Position numbers and translations under genes: made by a program. A stretch of DNA of 64,000 bases. It comes from Lachnospiraceae bacterium UBA1759 (GTDB lineage Bacteria; Bacillota; Clostridia; Lachnospirales; Lachnospiraceae). The stretch covers positions 84,262 to 148,261 of the forward strand of contig DCHF01000029.1 of assembly GCA_002315555.1 (NCBI GenBank), read 5' to 3'. Below the pieces are notes generated by a model. The model did no database searches, was not told the origin of the DNA, and was given only the letters and a program-made list of their open reading frames with translations. Within the stretch, counting starts at the first letter, position 1. The number at the start of each line of letters is the position of its first letter. This document shows, one piece after another, positions 33,564 through 42,365 of the stretch.

Positions 33564-34379
33564 ATGGGAATCAAGAAACCGTTCGTATCTGAAATTGCAA
33601 AAGACACCTATGCTATCAATGAATTCGGCCTCACAGCGATGTACCTGATCGTCGGCGAAGAAAAAGCGCTTCTTTTGGACACCGGCTGCGGTGTTTGCGA
33701 TCTGAAAGCCGTTGTCAGCGAGCTGACGGATAAGCCGGTCATGGTCGCCCTGACACACGGACACCTGGATCACGCGGGCGGCATCGGCGCGTTTGATGAG
33801 GTCTGGCTTGGCGAGGAAGACTTTGAAATGGCGCGGAATTGTGATTTTAATGCGCTGAAGGGATATGTTGACAATCTGGGCAAGCAGGGCACGTACGATG
33901 TTTACGACTGCTCCCCGGACGATATCACCGGCTTTGAGATCCCGCCGGTCATGCACGCGCTGAAGGGTGGCGATGTGATCGACCTCGGTGGCCGTCACCT
34001 ATTGGTGATCCACGTTCCCGGACACACCCCGGGCGGCATGTGCTTCCTGGAGGACGCCACCCGCATTCTGTTCAGCGGTGATGCTTGCAACACCAACCTT
34101 CTGGGTGCAGGAACCAGCGTGACGGAGACTTACAACGCACTGAAATACCTGGACACTTTCACCGGTCGCTATGATCAGATGTGGAACGGTCATGTGGGTT
34201 ACGCAGGCGCACCGAATTGCATGAGCCAGCCTAAGTCCACGCTTCCGGACCTTCTGCACATTTGCGAGATGATCCTGGATGGCACCGCCCAGCCGATGGA
34301 GTTCAACTTCCTGAACCGCAAAATGTGCGCTGTCGAGTACGGTGTTTCCAGACTTTCCTATAATCCGGAAAATCTGTAA
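33564..34379 (+). CDS. MBL-fold metallohydrolase
   Basis: The 271 residues contain HGHLDH at 65-70, the dinuclear zinc motif. A further His is expected in VIHVPGHTPGGM, Asp in LFSGDACN and His in WNGHVGYAG. The motif spacing is that of glyoxalase-II-like/general MBL hydrolases. There is no signal peptide. It ends the PHP-FAD-MBL module and is followed by a strong terminator. Confidence 0.87.
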   Translation: MGIKKPFVSEIAKDTYAINEFGLTAMYLIVGEEKALLLDTGCGVCDLKAVVSELTDKPVMVALTHGHLDHAGGIGAFDEVWLGEEDFEMARNCDFNALKGYVDNLGKQGTYDVYDCSPDDITGFEIPPVMHALKGGDVIDLGGRHLLVIHVPGHTPGGMCFLEDATRILFSGDACNTNLLGAGTSVTETYNALKYLDTFTGRYDQMWNGHVGYAGAPNCMSQPKSTLPDLLHICEMILDGTAQPMEFNFLNRKMCAVEYGVSRLSYNPENL

Positions 34380-34400
34380 AGCTAAATATATAAAATATCA

Positions 34401-34431
34401 AAAAAAGGAGACGATTACTCGTCTCCTTTTT
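34401..34431 (+). terminator. Terminator after the MBL gene
   Basis: AAAAAAGGAGACGA-TTAC-TCGTCTCCTTTTT is an 8-bp stem with a four-base loop and T-run. Confidence 0.9.
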
Positions 34432-34474
34432 GTAACGGTCAAAAGCGCCGGGGGACGGCGCTTTTGACCGTTAC
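34432..34474. repeat. Perfect 18-bp-arm hairpin between convergent genes
   Basis: GTAACGGTCAAAAGCGCC and its exact complement flank a 7-base loop. It adjoins the MBL terminator and ends 20 bases from the stop of the leftward AraC gene, so it probably serves as that gene's terminator. Confidence 0.8.
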
Positions 34475-34494
34475 TTACTTTCGATGCGACGTTC

Positions 34495-35388
34495 TCACGC
34501 CTTCTTGACCGGAAGCCAGATACCGGTCCGGTAGTCTGCATCGGACGGAATGCCGATGGGCGAATACCACTCGATGCTGATATCTCCATCCAGCTCATAC
34601 TCGCGGTTTCCGGGCAACCACTCGGTCCAGATCTGTCTGGTCATGCTCTGAAGTGCGTCAGGAATTGCGCCGATGCACTTGAATTTTACCCAAAGTGTCT
34701 CCGGAACCTCAAAGACTTCCATCCCTTCCGGAACATCGCCGCCCATATACTTTCCGGCAATCACATAGCGGAAAGTTCCGGGAGCGCCGAGGTTTTCAAT
34801 GCAAACGCCATACTCACCGACGCGATTCATCGCAAAGGCCTTTTCAATATCATTTGACGGTTCTTCGCCTCTCATGACCTTCAAACCATATGCGACAAGG
34901 ATCTCCTCCCAGAACCGGGGAATCTCCCTCATGGATGTTTCCCCACTGAAGTCCCGTGCAAAGCCAATCACCTTAAAACTGTTCATCTTTTCAACTGAAT
35001 ATTCCATTTTGTCTCCTCCTTGAATTAATAATGTTACCGTAAGGGGATGAAATGCTTTTATCAGTGCCTTGTTAGCAGCAATTTCCCGTGGCGTGCAGCC
35101 GTGAAAACGACTGAACGCCTTGCTGAAGCTTTCGGGCGTCTCATACCCGTACTTAAGAGCAATATCGATTACTTTCTCCTTCCAGGTGGCCAGCTCCATC
35201 GCCGAAAGATACATCTTCCGGTTCCGCATATACTCGCCCAGCGTGTATCCGGTCATAATTTGAAAGCCTTTTTGTAAATACATGGACGACATGTGCACAT
35301 GATCTGCCACCTCTTCAGGACTCTGGATCTCTGTCAGATTGTCCTCCATATACTTGATTGCTTCTTTGATCGTTCCCAACCACTCCAT
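34495..35388 (-). CDS. AraC-family regulator with GyrI-like effector domain
   Basis: The 297 residues begin with a two-HTH AraC domain at about 5-105 (SPEEVADHVHMSSMYLQKGF and VIDIALKYGYETPESFSKAF). From about residue 125 a GyrI-like/effector-binding domain follows (MEYSVEKMNSFKVIGFAR to SIEWYSPI). This order is that of Rob/YobU-like regulators that bind amphipathic small molecules. It is transcribed away from the SASA/GH operon's region and could control it, but no direct evidence is visible. Confidence 0.9.
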   Translation of the reverse strand: MEWLGTIKEAIKYMEDNLTEIQSPEEVADHVHMSSMYLQKGFQIMTGYTLGEYMRNRKMYLSAMELATWKEKVIDIALKYGYETPESFSKAFSRFHGCTPREIAANKALIKAFHPLTVTLLIQGGDKMEYSVEKMNSFKVIGFARDFSGETSMREIPRFWEEILVAYGLKVMRGEEPSNDIEKAFAMNRVGEYGVCIENLGAPGTFRYVIAGKYMGGDVPEGMEVFEVPETLWVKFKCIGAIPDALQSMTRQIWTEWLPGNREYELDGDISIEWYSPIGIPSDADYRTGIWLPVKKA

Positions 35389-35619
35389 ACAGCACCTCGC
35401 ATCACCTTATGGCAACATCATATCAGTTCGGCGAAAATAAATCCTGTCATTTAGAATACTCTTTTGTCGCCTTACCGATGCATCTACGCCCAATTTCATC
35501 GCTATGAAACCGCACAAAAACTTTTACTGTTTTCACATCTTTCGGCTTTAATTTAGTTTCAGTTTAGAATTCACGTATATACTGACATCATCGAAAGAAA
35601 CTGCTCCTTCAAAAGCAGC

Positions 35620-35658
35620 GGCCCGTGTTCCACTCCCCCCTCACATGGAATACGGGCC
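35620..35658 (-). terminator. Terminator after the SASA/GH operon
   Basis: GGCCCGTGTTCCA and TGGAATACGGGCC pair with one mismatch around a 13-base loop, 16 bases beyond the SASA stop. No T-run follows on the minus strand, so the end point may be imprecise. Confidence 0.55.
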
Positions 35659-35674
35659 ATTTCTGTTTGTAGAC

Positions 35675-36385
35675 TCACATCAACTCAAAGAACGCTTCCG
35701 CATACCGTTTTCCAAGAATTCGCTGCGATTTTGCATCAAAATGAATACCGTCTGCCTGGATGGTGAGGTCATCGACCGATACCACCGCCGCCTTCGGAAG
35801 AGCCTCCGCCACTTCGCGAATGGCGCGGTTCATGGCGCGGACTGTATCGATCGGCATGTTCCAATAAGGCGTCACGTGTTCCGACAGTTCTCCGAGAACG
35901 ATGGGCTTTTCCTCCGCCCCCAGTTCCTTCCGCATTTCAGTCAGCATTATAATCAGTTTTTCCTTATAATCCGCCACATGCGGCTCCGGACAATCGCTTT
36001 CGCCCTGATGCCAGATGATTCCGGCAAATTCCGACGTACGCATAGCAAGCCTGGCCTGAAAAACCGCGTGATCATAAAGAACCTCGCCGGGCATCCACTG
36101 GCAAAGCATTGTGCCACCGTCTGCGCAGGGAATCATGCCGATCTTTTTTCCGGACAATTCCGCAAGCCGGACCGCAAACCCGGACTGCGGGCCCACACCG
36201 CTCCGCCAATCCGCGCGCATGTCACAGCACCGGTCGGCATTGACCGGATCGGAAAGCTTCTGCCATCGGCCCATGCGAAGCATCATACACCGGTCATCAT
36301 CGATCTGCGAAACCTCTTCTATGTATCCACGCCCGGCCATATTGGACTGTCCAATGGCCAGCACGCTGTAAATCACTTCATCCAT
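35675..36385 (-). CDS. SASA-type acetylesterase (sialate O-acetylesterase-like)
   Basis: The 236 residues match the SGNH-like SASA family. The nucleophile is Ser14 in LAIGQSNMAGRG, and the Asp/His dyad region is in GIIWHQGESDC and ADGIHFD. Such enzymes remove O-acetyl groups from sugars, either sialic acids or plant xylans. It lacks a signal peptide, so it acts on imported oligosaccharides. It starts 36 bases after the glycoside-hydrolase-like gene upstream, so the two form an operon. Confidence 0.85.
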   Translation of the reverse strand: MDEVIYSVLAIGQSNMAGRGYIEEVSQIDDDRCMMLRMGRWQKLSDPVNADRCCDMRADWRSGVGPQSGFAVRLAELSGKKIGMIPCADGGTMLCQWMPGEVLYDHAVFQARLAMRTSEFAGIIWHQGESDCPEPHVADYKEKLIIMLTEMRKELGAEEKPIVLGELSEHVTPYWNMPIDTVRAMNRAIREVAEALPKAAVVSVDDLTIQADGIHFDAKSQRILGKRYAEAFFELM

Positions 36386-36421
36386 TTGTATCTCCTGTCG
36401 GTTTTACCCCGAAATCCGGAA

Positions 36422-38635
36422 TCACTCCACAACGAGCACCTCATGATCCTCGATTTTCTCTACCGGAATCACAAATTTGCCGTCCACTGCGCAAATTTCT
36501 GTCTGTTTTCCGCTTACCAGGAACTTCACCTGTGCCTTTTCACAGCCGTTTGCCGGAAGCTCGACCGTCAGATCGTACACCGGCAGGATCCGGTGGCAAT
36601 AGCCAAAAACATCGGCACCGGAAAGATTGTTCATATGAAGGATCCGGCGGTCATTCCGAGAATCGCTCCGGCGATCGTTCCGTGAACCGCTCCGGCGATC
36701 GTTCCGTGAATCGCTCTGTCGGTCGCTTCGACAATCATTTACATTTTGGTGATAGATTGCCAGGTCGATGTACCCGTTTCCCTCCACTTTGACCGGCAGG
36801 TCCGCGCTCATAACGAAACGCACCGCATTCGCGAGCAGCTTCCGATGGTCCGGAAGACGGTTTCTTCCGTAGCACCGGTCGATGTCCGCAGCAAAATATA
36901 CCACTTTTGCGCCACTTTCCAGTGTTCCCGCAAATATCGGGTGGATCGAGTCGTCGATCTCGCGAATCCAGGAGAATTCCGGCGGGTAGATCGGGAAGGG
37001 CTTGACATAACCGCCGATGGGGCGGAGGGGACCATCGGACTCCGCGTCCAAAAGGCCGCCGCCAAAGCCGATGATTTCCGTATCTTCAAAGCCGTCAAGC
37101 ACCGCGTGACGCTCCTCCGTAAGGTGAAGATAGGTGTGCGCCAGTGGGTATTCCCAGTTGGACGACTGACTGAAAAAAGATCCCTGATGCGTACCTTTCA
37201 GTGTAATTCCAAGGGTCTTGAGCAAACGATTTTCACTCCTCGGCTCGCCTTCCGCATCCAGACTTCCGGTATTTCCGGTGATCACCAGGTTCGTCCCGCG
37301 CTGTGCCGCCGCGATCACCGCATCGATCTGCGCGTCGGACAGCACCGCCACATCCGGAAGAATCAACGTGTTGAATCGATCCTCATACCGCTCGATGTCA
37401 TCCACATGCACCGGCAGGAAAGGAATCCGTTCCTCATGAAGTGCCGCCAGCATGCCGCGCCACGGCAGCGACACGCGTTCCTTCACCTGATCGCGTCCGT
37501 AAAACACGGAGTTCGCCTGGTTCCAAAGAACCGCAATATTCGCAAGGCTCGTCCGATCGTACAAATACTCCTCGTTTTCCTCGTGCCAATTGAAGAACGG
37601 CACCGGCGTCTCAAACTGACGTTTGTCCCGCGTTCCGCCACCAATGTGGTGATACCACGGTGAAATCCCGCCTGCACAGCCGCTAAGTGACCACATACGG
37701 GTCTCCTCGTACGGGTTCGCAGTCAAGCGGAAGGTGCGGTCACCACGAACATAATTGGCAAGGCTCTCCGGGACGATGACATTTTCGTCGGCCGCCATAC
37801 GAAGAAGCTCACCGTTTTCATGGTTCTGCTCAAAACCGTTGAGCGTATCACGGGACTGATGGTCCGTAAAAATGAATTTTGAACGGTTGAGGAGTGCCTT
37901 CATGTCCACAAAGGCACCATCGGCATTGGCCGGATCCGCGTGGATCATACCAAACCACAGACAATCCTCTCCACCCACGCGCTGAGTCGTCTCGTTAAAG
38001 AGATCCCAGTTCTCCGTGCGGCAGTCGTAGTTCCATCGAACCCATTTCCGATAGACCGGATCCTCAAAATCCGACTTCTCCGGAAGCTTAAGACCCGTCT
38101 TTTCCATAAACAGACGCTTACAGTTTTCGCAGTAACAGATCTGATTACGGCCGAGGCCCTTCCAGCTATTGTCAGCAAATCCTTCGGGATGATATTTTTC
38201 AATGATTTCCGTCAGAACTGCCGGAATGTACTCCTTATAGTAACCGCTGTTGACGCAGGAAAGATAACGGCCCTGGGTCGTGTAAGGCTTTCCGTCGCGA
38301 TCCACACAAAACCAGTCGGGATGCGCTTGGTAAAACTCTTCCGTTGCGCGGTTGATATCCATTCGCGCAATCACAGCGAGTCCTTCTTCACGCGCCGCGG
38401 TCGCGAATTCATCGTAATAATCACGACCCCCGAGCGTTGCCGCGCGGTACTGAAGGCCGAATTTACTCGGATAATATGCCACAATTCCGCCACAGTTCAC
38501 GATCACACCCTGTACCTTGGTGCGTTTCCACTGTTCTCTCCAGAAGTCGATATTATTTCTCTCCGGATCATCCTCGGTCAGGTTGGTCTGGCCCCACCTT
38601 TTGACTCGTTTATACCACGGAATTCTGTCGCTCAT
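36422..38635 (-). CDS. Large glycoside-hydrolase-like protein (trimerisation-domain type)
   Basis: The 737 residues run from the ATG at 38635, preceded by GGAGG at 8 bases. An N-terminal barrel-like part (about 1-370) has DYYDEFATAAREEGLAVIAR and CYCENCKRLFMEKTGL, as in GHL-type hypothetical glycoside hydrolases. A beta-galactosidase-trimerisation-like Rossmann part (about 370-600) has LILPDVAVLSDAQIDAV and GTNLVITGNTG. A C-terminal beta part follows. At residues ~632-663 a run of 8-residue units (SDSRNDRR-like) is inserted just before ILHMNNLSG, encoded by a 24-bp tandem repeat. It is cytoplasmic and in operon with the SASA esterase. The catalytic acid/base cannot be assigned with confidence. 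Confidence 0.82.
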   Translation of the reverse strand: MSDRIPWYKRVKRWGQTNLTEDDPERNNIDFWREQWKRTKVQGVIVNCGGIVAYYPSKFGLQYRAATLGGRDYYDEFATAAREEGLAVIARMDINRATEEFYQAHPDWFCVDRDGKPYTTQGRYLSCVNSGYYKEYIPAVLTEIIEKYHPEGFADNSWKGLGRNQICYCENCKRLFMEKTGLKLPEKSDFEDPVYRKWVRWNYDCRTENWDLFNETTQRVGGEDCLWFGMIHADPANADGAFVDMKALLNRSKFIFTDHQSRDTLNGFEQNHENGELLRMAADENVIVPESLANYVRGDRTFRLTANPYEETRMWSLSGCAGGISPWYHHIGGGTRDKRQFETPVPFFNWHEENEEYLYDRTSLANIAVLWNQANSVFYGRDQVKERVSLPWRGMLAALHEERIPFLPVHVDDIERYEDRFNTLILPDVAVLSDAQIDAVIAAAQRGTNLVITGNTGSLDAEGEPRSENRLLKTLGITLKGTHQGSFFSQSSNWEYPLAHTYLHLTEERHAVLDGFEDTEIIGFGGGLLDAESDGPLRPIGGYVKPFPIYPPEFSWIREIDDSIHPIFAGTLESGAKVVYFAADIDRCYGRNRLPDHRKLLANAVRFVMSADLPVKVEGNGYIDLAIYHQNVNDCRSDRQSDSRNDRRSGSRNDRRSDSRNDRRILHMNNLSGADVFGYCHRILPVYDLTVELPANGCEKAQVKFLVSGKQTEICAVDGKFVIPVEKIEDHEVLVVE
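36647..36742 (-). repeat. Four 24-bp tandem repeats inside a coding sequence
   Basis: Units begin at 36647, 36671, 36695 and 36719; the two middle ones are the most alike. The unit is a multiple of three, so the frame is kept and it encodes (S/D/R/N-rich) octapeptides in the C-terminal beta region of the glycoside-hydrolase-like protein. Confidence 0.9.
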
Positions 38636-38749
38636 TTTGCCCATCCTCCAAGTAGAATCGTTGCTTCACCATAAATGTAGCACAGTTTCACATGAAGTCC
38701 TATACTTTTTCGGAAAATTACGGTTTTTGCCAATTTTTAACAAGGCTCA

Positions 38750-38785
38750 GGCTGCATCGCCCGAGGAGGCGTCTGTAGTGCAGCC
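38750..38785. repeat. Nested inverted repeat upstream of the radical SAM gene
   Basis: GGCTGCA and TGCAGCC enclose an inner CGCC/GGCG stem around CGAGGA. It lies just upstream of the promoter at 38801. No T-run follows, so it is probably not a terminator; it may be an operator or a remnant. Confidence 0.5.
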
Positions 38786-38800
38786 CCAAGGACTCCTTGA

Positions 38801-38829
38801 TTTACAATTCCCCGGGATTGATATAGAAT
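38801..38829 (+). promoter_or_regulatory. Promoter of the B12-radical SAM gene
   Basis: TTTACA at 38801-38806, a 17-base spacer and TAGAAT at 38824-38829 lie 45 bases before the ATG at 38875. Confidence 0.65.
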
Positions 38830-38874
38830 AGAACTGTTCCGGTAAAGGAGCGAACATTTCACTTGGGAGTTTTT

Positions 38875-40662
38875 ATGAAGATTCTTCTTGTCGCGGTCAA
38901 TTCCAAATATATACACTCCAATCCGGCCGTGTATTTGCTGCGTGCCTATGCGTTTGAGCACCTGACACCGGGTGTTCTCGATGATGGAGGCAACTGCATC
39001 GAAATTGCCGAATACACGATCAATCAGCAAACCGAGGATATTTTGGCCGATATTTACCGTCGCGATCCTGATGTGATCGCCTTTGCCTGCTACATTTGGA
39101 ACATCCGCGTGGTCCGGGAGCTCCTCGGTGACCTTGCCAAGATCCTTCCCGGAAAACCGGTCTTCCTTGGTGGCCCCGAGGTCAGTTATGACGCCCCCGC
39201 GGTTCTGAATTCGTTTCCGAACGTGACGGCGGTGATTGTGGGAGAGGGTGAGGCCACTTTTAAGGACGTTGCAGAGTACTGTATTACAGAGAAATGGGAA
39301 TCGCTGAGCGAAATTGCGGGCTTGTGTATCCCCCATAAGGTTCTTTCGGACGGTATGCGGTCCGTGAGCGCATTGGGAGAGCATGAATCCGACGCACCGC
39401 TCTGTTGTACATACACCGGCATCCGTGAGTCTCTTTCCATGGACGATATCCCCTTCTTCTACGACGAATGGGCCAATGACCCGGATCTAGGTCCCTTCAA
39501 GAACAAGATCCTCTACTACGAGACCAGCCGCGGCTGTCCGTTCCGCTGCAGTTATTGCCTGTCTTCCATCGACAAGCATCTCCGGCTCCGCAGCACGGAA
39601 AAAGTTTTCCGTGAGCTTCAGTTTTTCTTTGATCACAATGTCCGGCAGGTCAAATTCATCGACCGGACCTTCAACTGCAACGAAGCACACGCGCTTGCCA
39701 TCTGGAACTACCTTGCGGAGCACGATAACGGCATCACAAATTTCCATTTTGAGATCTCTGCCGATATTCTCACCGACGCCGAAATCAGAGTCCTTAAGAC
39801 CATGCGTCCCGGACTGGTGCAATTGGAGATTGGTGTACAGTCCACAAATATGGACACGATTCGCGAGATTCGACGCACCATGGACCTCGAGAAACTGCGT
39901 AAAAAGGTTTCGGAAATCCACTCGTTCCGTAATATTCATCAGCATTTGGACCTGATTGCCGGACTGCCGTTTGAAAACTATGAAAGCTTCAAAAAAAGCT
40001 TCAACGACCTCTATGCCATGCAGCCCGATCAGCTCCAACTCGGTTTTCTCAAGGTGCTGAAAGGCGCTTACATGGCGGAACAGGTCGATGCCTATGGCCT
40101 AAAATTCACCTCCGAGCCGCCTTACGAGGTCCTTTCCACCAAATGGATCACGTATGCGGAGATCCGGCACTTGAAAAAGATCGAATCCATGGTGGAGCTT
40201 TACTATAACAGCCTGCAGTTCACGAAGACACTGACCGTTTTAGTCCCTCTTTTTGCGTCTCCTTTTGAATTTTTCGATGCCCTTGCCGCATACTATGAGG
40301 AAAACGGCTTTTTCATCAATCAACCGGCAAGAATCTATCGATATCAGGTTCTTCTGGACTTCGCAAAAAACCACACAGAGCTTCCGGAGGAGCTTCTTTC
40401 GGAACTTCTGACTTATGACCTTTACCTTCGCGAGAACGCAAAAAGCCGACCGGTTTTTGCAAAAAACCTCGCGGAATTCAAGGAAGAACTATATAAACGC
40501 GAAACGGACCGGAGAAATCATTCGGATGTCTTCTTTTATCCGATCTGGAAGGAATCCGCAGAGGAAATTTGCGAAAGAAACGCCGCACCGGCCTATGCGG
40601 AGTTTAATTATCAACAGACCGATCCGCTGAATAAAAACGCAAAAGTAACGGTTTACGAATAA
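38875..40662 (+). CDS. B12-binding-domain radical SAM protein with DUF4080 tail
   Basis: The protein is 595 residues from the ATG at 38875, after GGAG. A cobalamin-binding Rossmann domain (about 1-140, ILLVAVNSKYIHSNPAVY to FLGGPEVSYDAP, VIVGEGEATF) precedes a radical SAM barrel with CxxxCxxC at Cys221, 225 and 228 (RGCPFRCSYC). Further on, GLVQLEIGVQS and DLIAGLPFE are the usual strands. The C-terminal ~170 residues match DUF4080. These proteins are often methylases or cyclases; the base-off cobalamin motif DxHxxG is not seen. It is divergent from the glycoside-hydrolase operon. Confidence 0.9.
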   Translation: MKILLVAVNSKYIHSNPAVYLLRAYAFEHLTPGVLDDGGNCIEIAEYTINQQTEDILADIYRRDPDVIAFACYIWNIRVVRELLGDLAKILPGKPVFLGGPEVSYDAPAVLNSFPNVTAVIVGEGEATFKDVAEYCITEKWESLSEIAGLCIPHKVLSDGMRSVSALGEHESDAPLCCTYTGIRESLSMDDIPFFYDEWANDPDLGPFKNKILYYETSRGCPFRCSYCLSSIDKHLRLRSTEKVFRELQFFFDHNVRQVKFIDRTFNCNEAHALAIWNYLAEHDNGITNFHFEISADILTDAEIRVLKTMRPGLVQLEIGVQSTNMDTIREIRRTMDLEKLRKKVSEIHSFRNIHQHLDLIAGLPFENYESFKKSFNDLYAMQPDQLQLGFLKVLKGAYMAEQVDAYGLKFTSEPPYEVLSTKWITYAEIRHLKKIESMVELYYNSLQFTKTLTVLVPLFASPFEFFDALAAYYEENGFFINQPARIYRYQVLLDFAKNHTELPEELLSELLTYDLYLRENAKSRPVFAKNLAEFKEELYKRETDRRNHSDVFFYPIWKESAEEICERNAAPAYAEFNYQQTDPLNKNAKVTVYE

Positions 40663-40691
40663 TCAATAAATGATCAGAAAGGAGATTTCTT

Positions 40692-42260
40692 ATGAATCCG
40701 ATCGTAGAACTGAGTTCCGGTAGAATTATGGGCATTGACCGCGATGGCATTTCCGTATTCAAAAGCATTCCCTATGGTGCGCCTGTGGACGGCGCGATGC
40801 GCTTCCTCCCGCCTAAGAAGGTAGCGCCTTGGGAAGGTGTCCTGGATTGCACGGAAAACGGTGTGTCCGCCATGCAGTTCGGCACAGCCGGCGGCCTTCT
40901 GCCGCGCGCATTTACAGGTGGACATCCGGAGCGCTTCGGCGTTGTTGAAGGCAACGCGGATTCCTCCGATAAAGAGACTTCTTCACCGGTCACCCGCTCC
41001 GAAAACTGCCTCGTAGCAGGCGTTCTGACGCCCGGTCTCGATGATAAAAAGCGCCCGGTCCTTGTCTATATCCACGGCGGCGGTTTTTCCTGCGGTGCCG
41101 GCTATCTTGCAACCGGTGCCGATGACTTCGCAAAAGAGCAGGACATCGTTGTTTGCTATCTGCACCATCGTCTGAACGTGTTCGGCTATCTCTATCTGGG
41201 CGCGTTTGACAAGAAATATGAGTCCTCCGGCATGGCCGGTATGATCGACCTTGTTCTCGGTTTGGAGTGGGTGCGTGATAACATTGCGCGCTTTGGCGGT
41301 GATCCCGAAAAAGTCACGATTCTTGGTGAGTCCGGCGGCGCTATGAAGGTCAACACGCTGCTCAACATGCCTGTCACGAAGGACCTTTTCCGGTACGGCG
41401 TGGTCGAGAGCGGTTCCAATGTGGTCGGTGTCGATAACCGCGCCGAGGCGACCGAGGCTGCGCGCTATGTGTTAAATGCACTCGGTGTCGGCGAAAATGA
41501 GCTGGAGCGCCTTGCGGACTTCTCCGGCGACGAAATTTTGAATGCCGCAGAGCCGATTCTTCGCGCGTTCCGTCCCGTCCCTGATGACATTTATCTGAAG
41601 ATCCGCAAGCATCCGATGTTTGCTTTCGAGGACTGTGCAATCGAGCGCCGCGTGCTGGTCAGCTCCTCCGAAGATGAACTGGCTTCCTTCATGACGCCTG
41701 AGGAAAGAGCCACGGATCGCACGGACGAGAACCTGATTCCGCTCCTTACAGAAGCGCTGAATCGCGGTGCCTTTGGTGTCAAAGACTCAAAAACCTACAC
41801 AGAAGAAATGACTGCAAAAATTGTGGAGCGTTTTAAGGAAATCACCGGAAATACGGATCCCGAACAGCTTTACTGGAACATTCTGTCCTCGCGCAGTACG
41901 CTCGGCGGCGGAGCTTACCGGCAGGCCGTGGAGCGCGCATCCATCGGCGGTGCGCCGGTCTTTGCGTCCTACAACGCCCTGGATGTTCCGGATCAGAATG
42001 ACGAACGAAAGAGCTTTGCATGGCACGTCTCCGACCTGCCGCTTCAGCTTCGCATCGTCGGATATGATTTCTGCGAGCCGGTCTCCCGCATCCAGTCCGA
42101 TACGCTCGCAGCCTTCATCCGCACCGGTGATCCTTCCACCGATTATTTTAAGTGGCCGGCATTCACTATTACGTCAGAACAGATCGTTCGGTTCGACCTG
42201 GAGACAAAGGTCGTAAAAGATTATCGAAAAGAACTGTTAAAGGCTTTTGAAGAGGCATAA
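40692..42260 (+). CDS. Type-B carboxylesterase
   Basis: The 522 residues belong to the carboxylesterase/lipase family. The oxyanion hole is in VYIHGGGFSCGAG, the nucleophile Ser214 is in LGESGGA, and SIPYGAPV is the family's N-terminal sign. An acid and a His are expected later, the latter in the FAWHVSDLP region. No signal peptide, so it is intracellular. AAAGGAG precedes the start, 29 bases after the radical SAM stop, so the two genes are probably one unit. The esters it cuts are unknown. Confidence 0.9.
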   Translation: MNPIVELSSGRIMGIDRDGISVFKSIPYGAPVDGAMRFLPPKKVAPWEGVLDCTENGVSAMQFGTAGGLLPRAFTGGHPERFGVVEGNADSSDKETSSPVTRSENCLVAGVLTPGLDDKKRPVLVYIHGGGFSCGAGYLATGADDFAKEQDIVVCYLHHRLNVFGYLYLGAFDKKYESSGMAGMIDLVLGLEWVRDNIARFGGDPEKVTILGESGGAMKVNTLLNMPVTKDLFRYGVVESGSNVVGVDNRAEATEAARYVLNALGVGENELERLADFSGDEILNAAEPILRAFRPVPDDIYLKIRKHPMFAFEDCAIERRVLVSSSEDELASFMTPEERATDRTDENLIPLLTEALNRGAFGVKDSKTYTEEMTAKIVERFKEITGNTDPEQLYWNILSSRSTLGGGAYRQAVERASIGGAPVFASYNALDVPDQNDERKSFAWHVSDLPLQLRIVGYDFCEPVSRIQSDTLAAFIRTGDPSTDYFKWPAFTITSEQIVRFDLETKVVKDYRKELLKAFEEA

Positions 42261-42265
42261 AAAAG

Positions 42266-42308
42266 AGCGCTATGAAAAATCATTTTGATTTTTCATAGCG
42301 CTTTTTTT
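42266..42308 (+). terminator. Strong terminator after the carboxylesterase
   Basis: AGCGCTATGAAAAATCA pairs with TGATTTTTCATAGCGCT around a 2-base centre and is followed by a T-run. The A-run on the other side lets it serve the leftward rsmG too. Confidence 0.92.
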
Positions 42309-42365
42309 ATATTCTAACTTATTACAGTAGCTTCTTCAGGCAATTACAGCAGATTCTTACAACTA

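Noticed and set aside
38750..38785. A cobalamin riboswitch upstream of the B12-binding radical SAM gene
   Set aside because: The hairpin lacks the conserved B12-box core and lies upstream of the promoter, so it would not be in the transcript.
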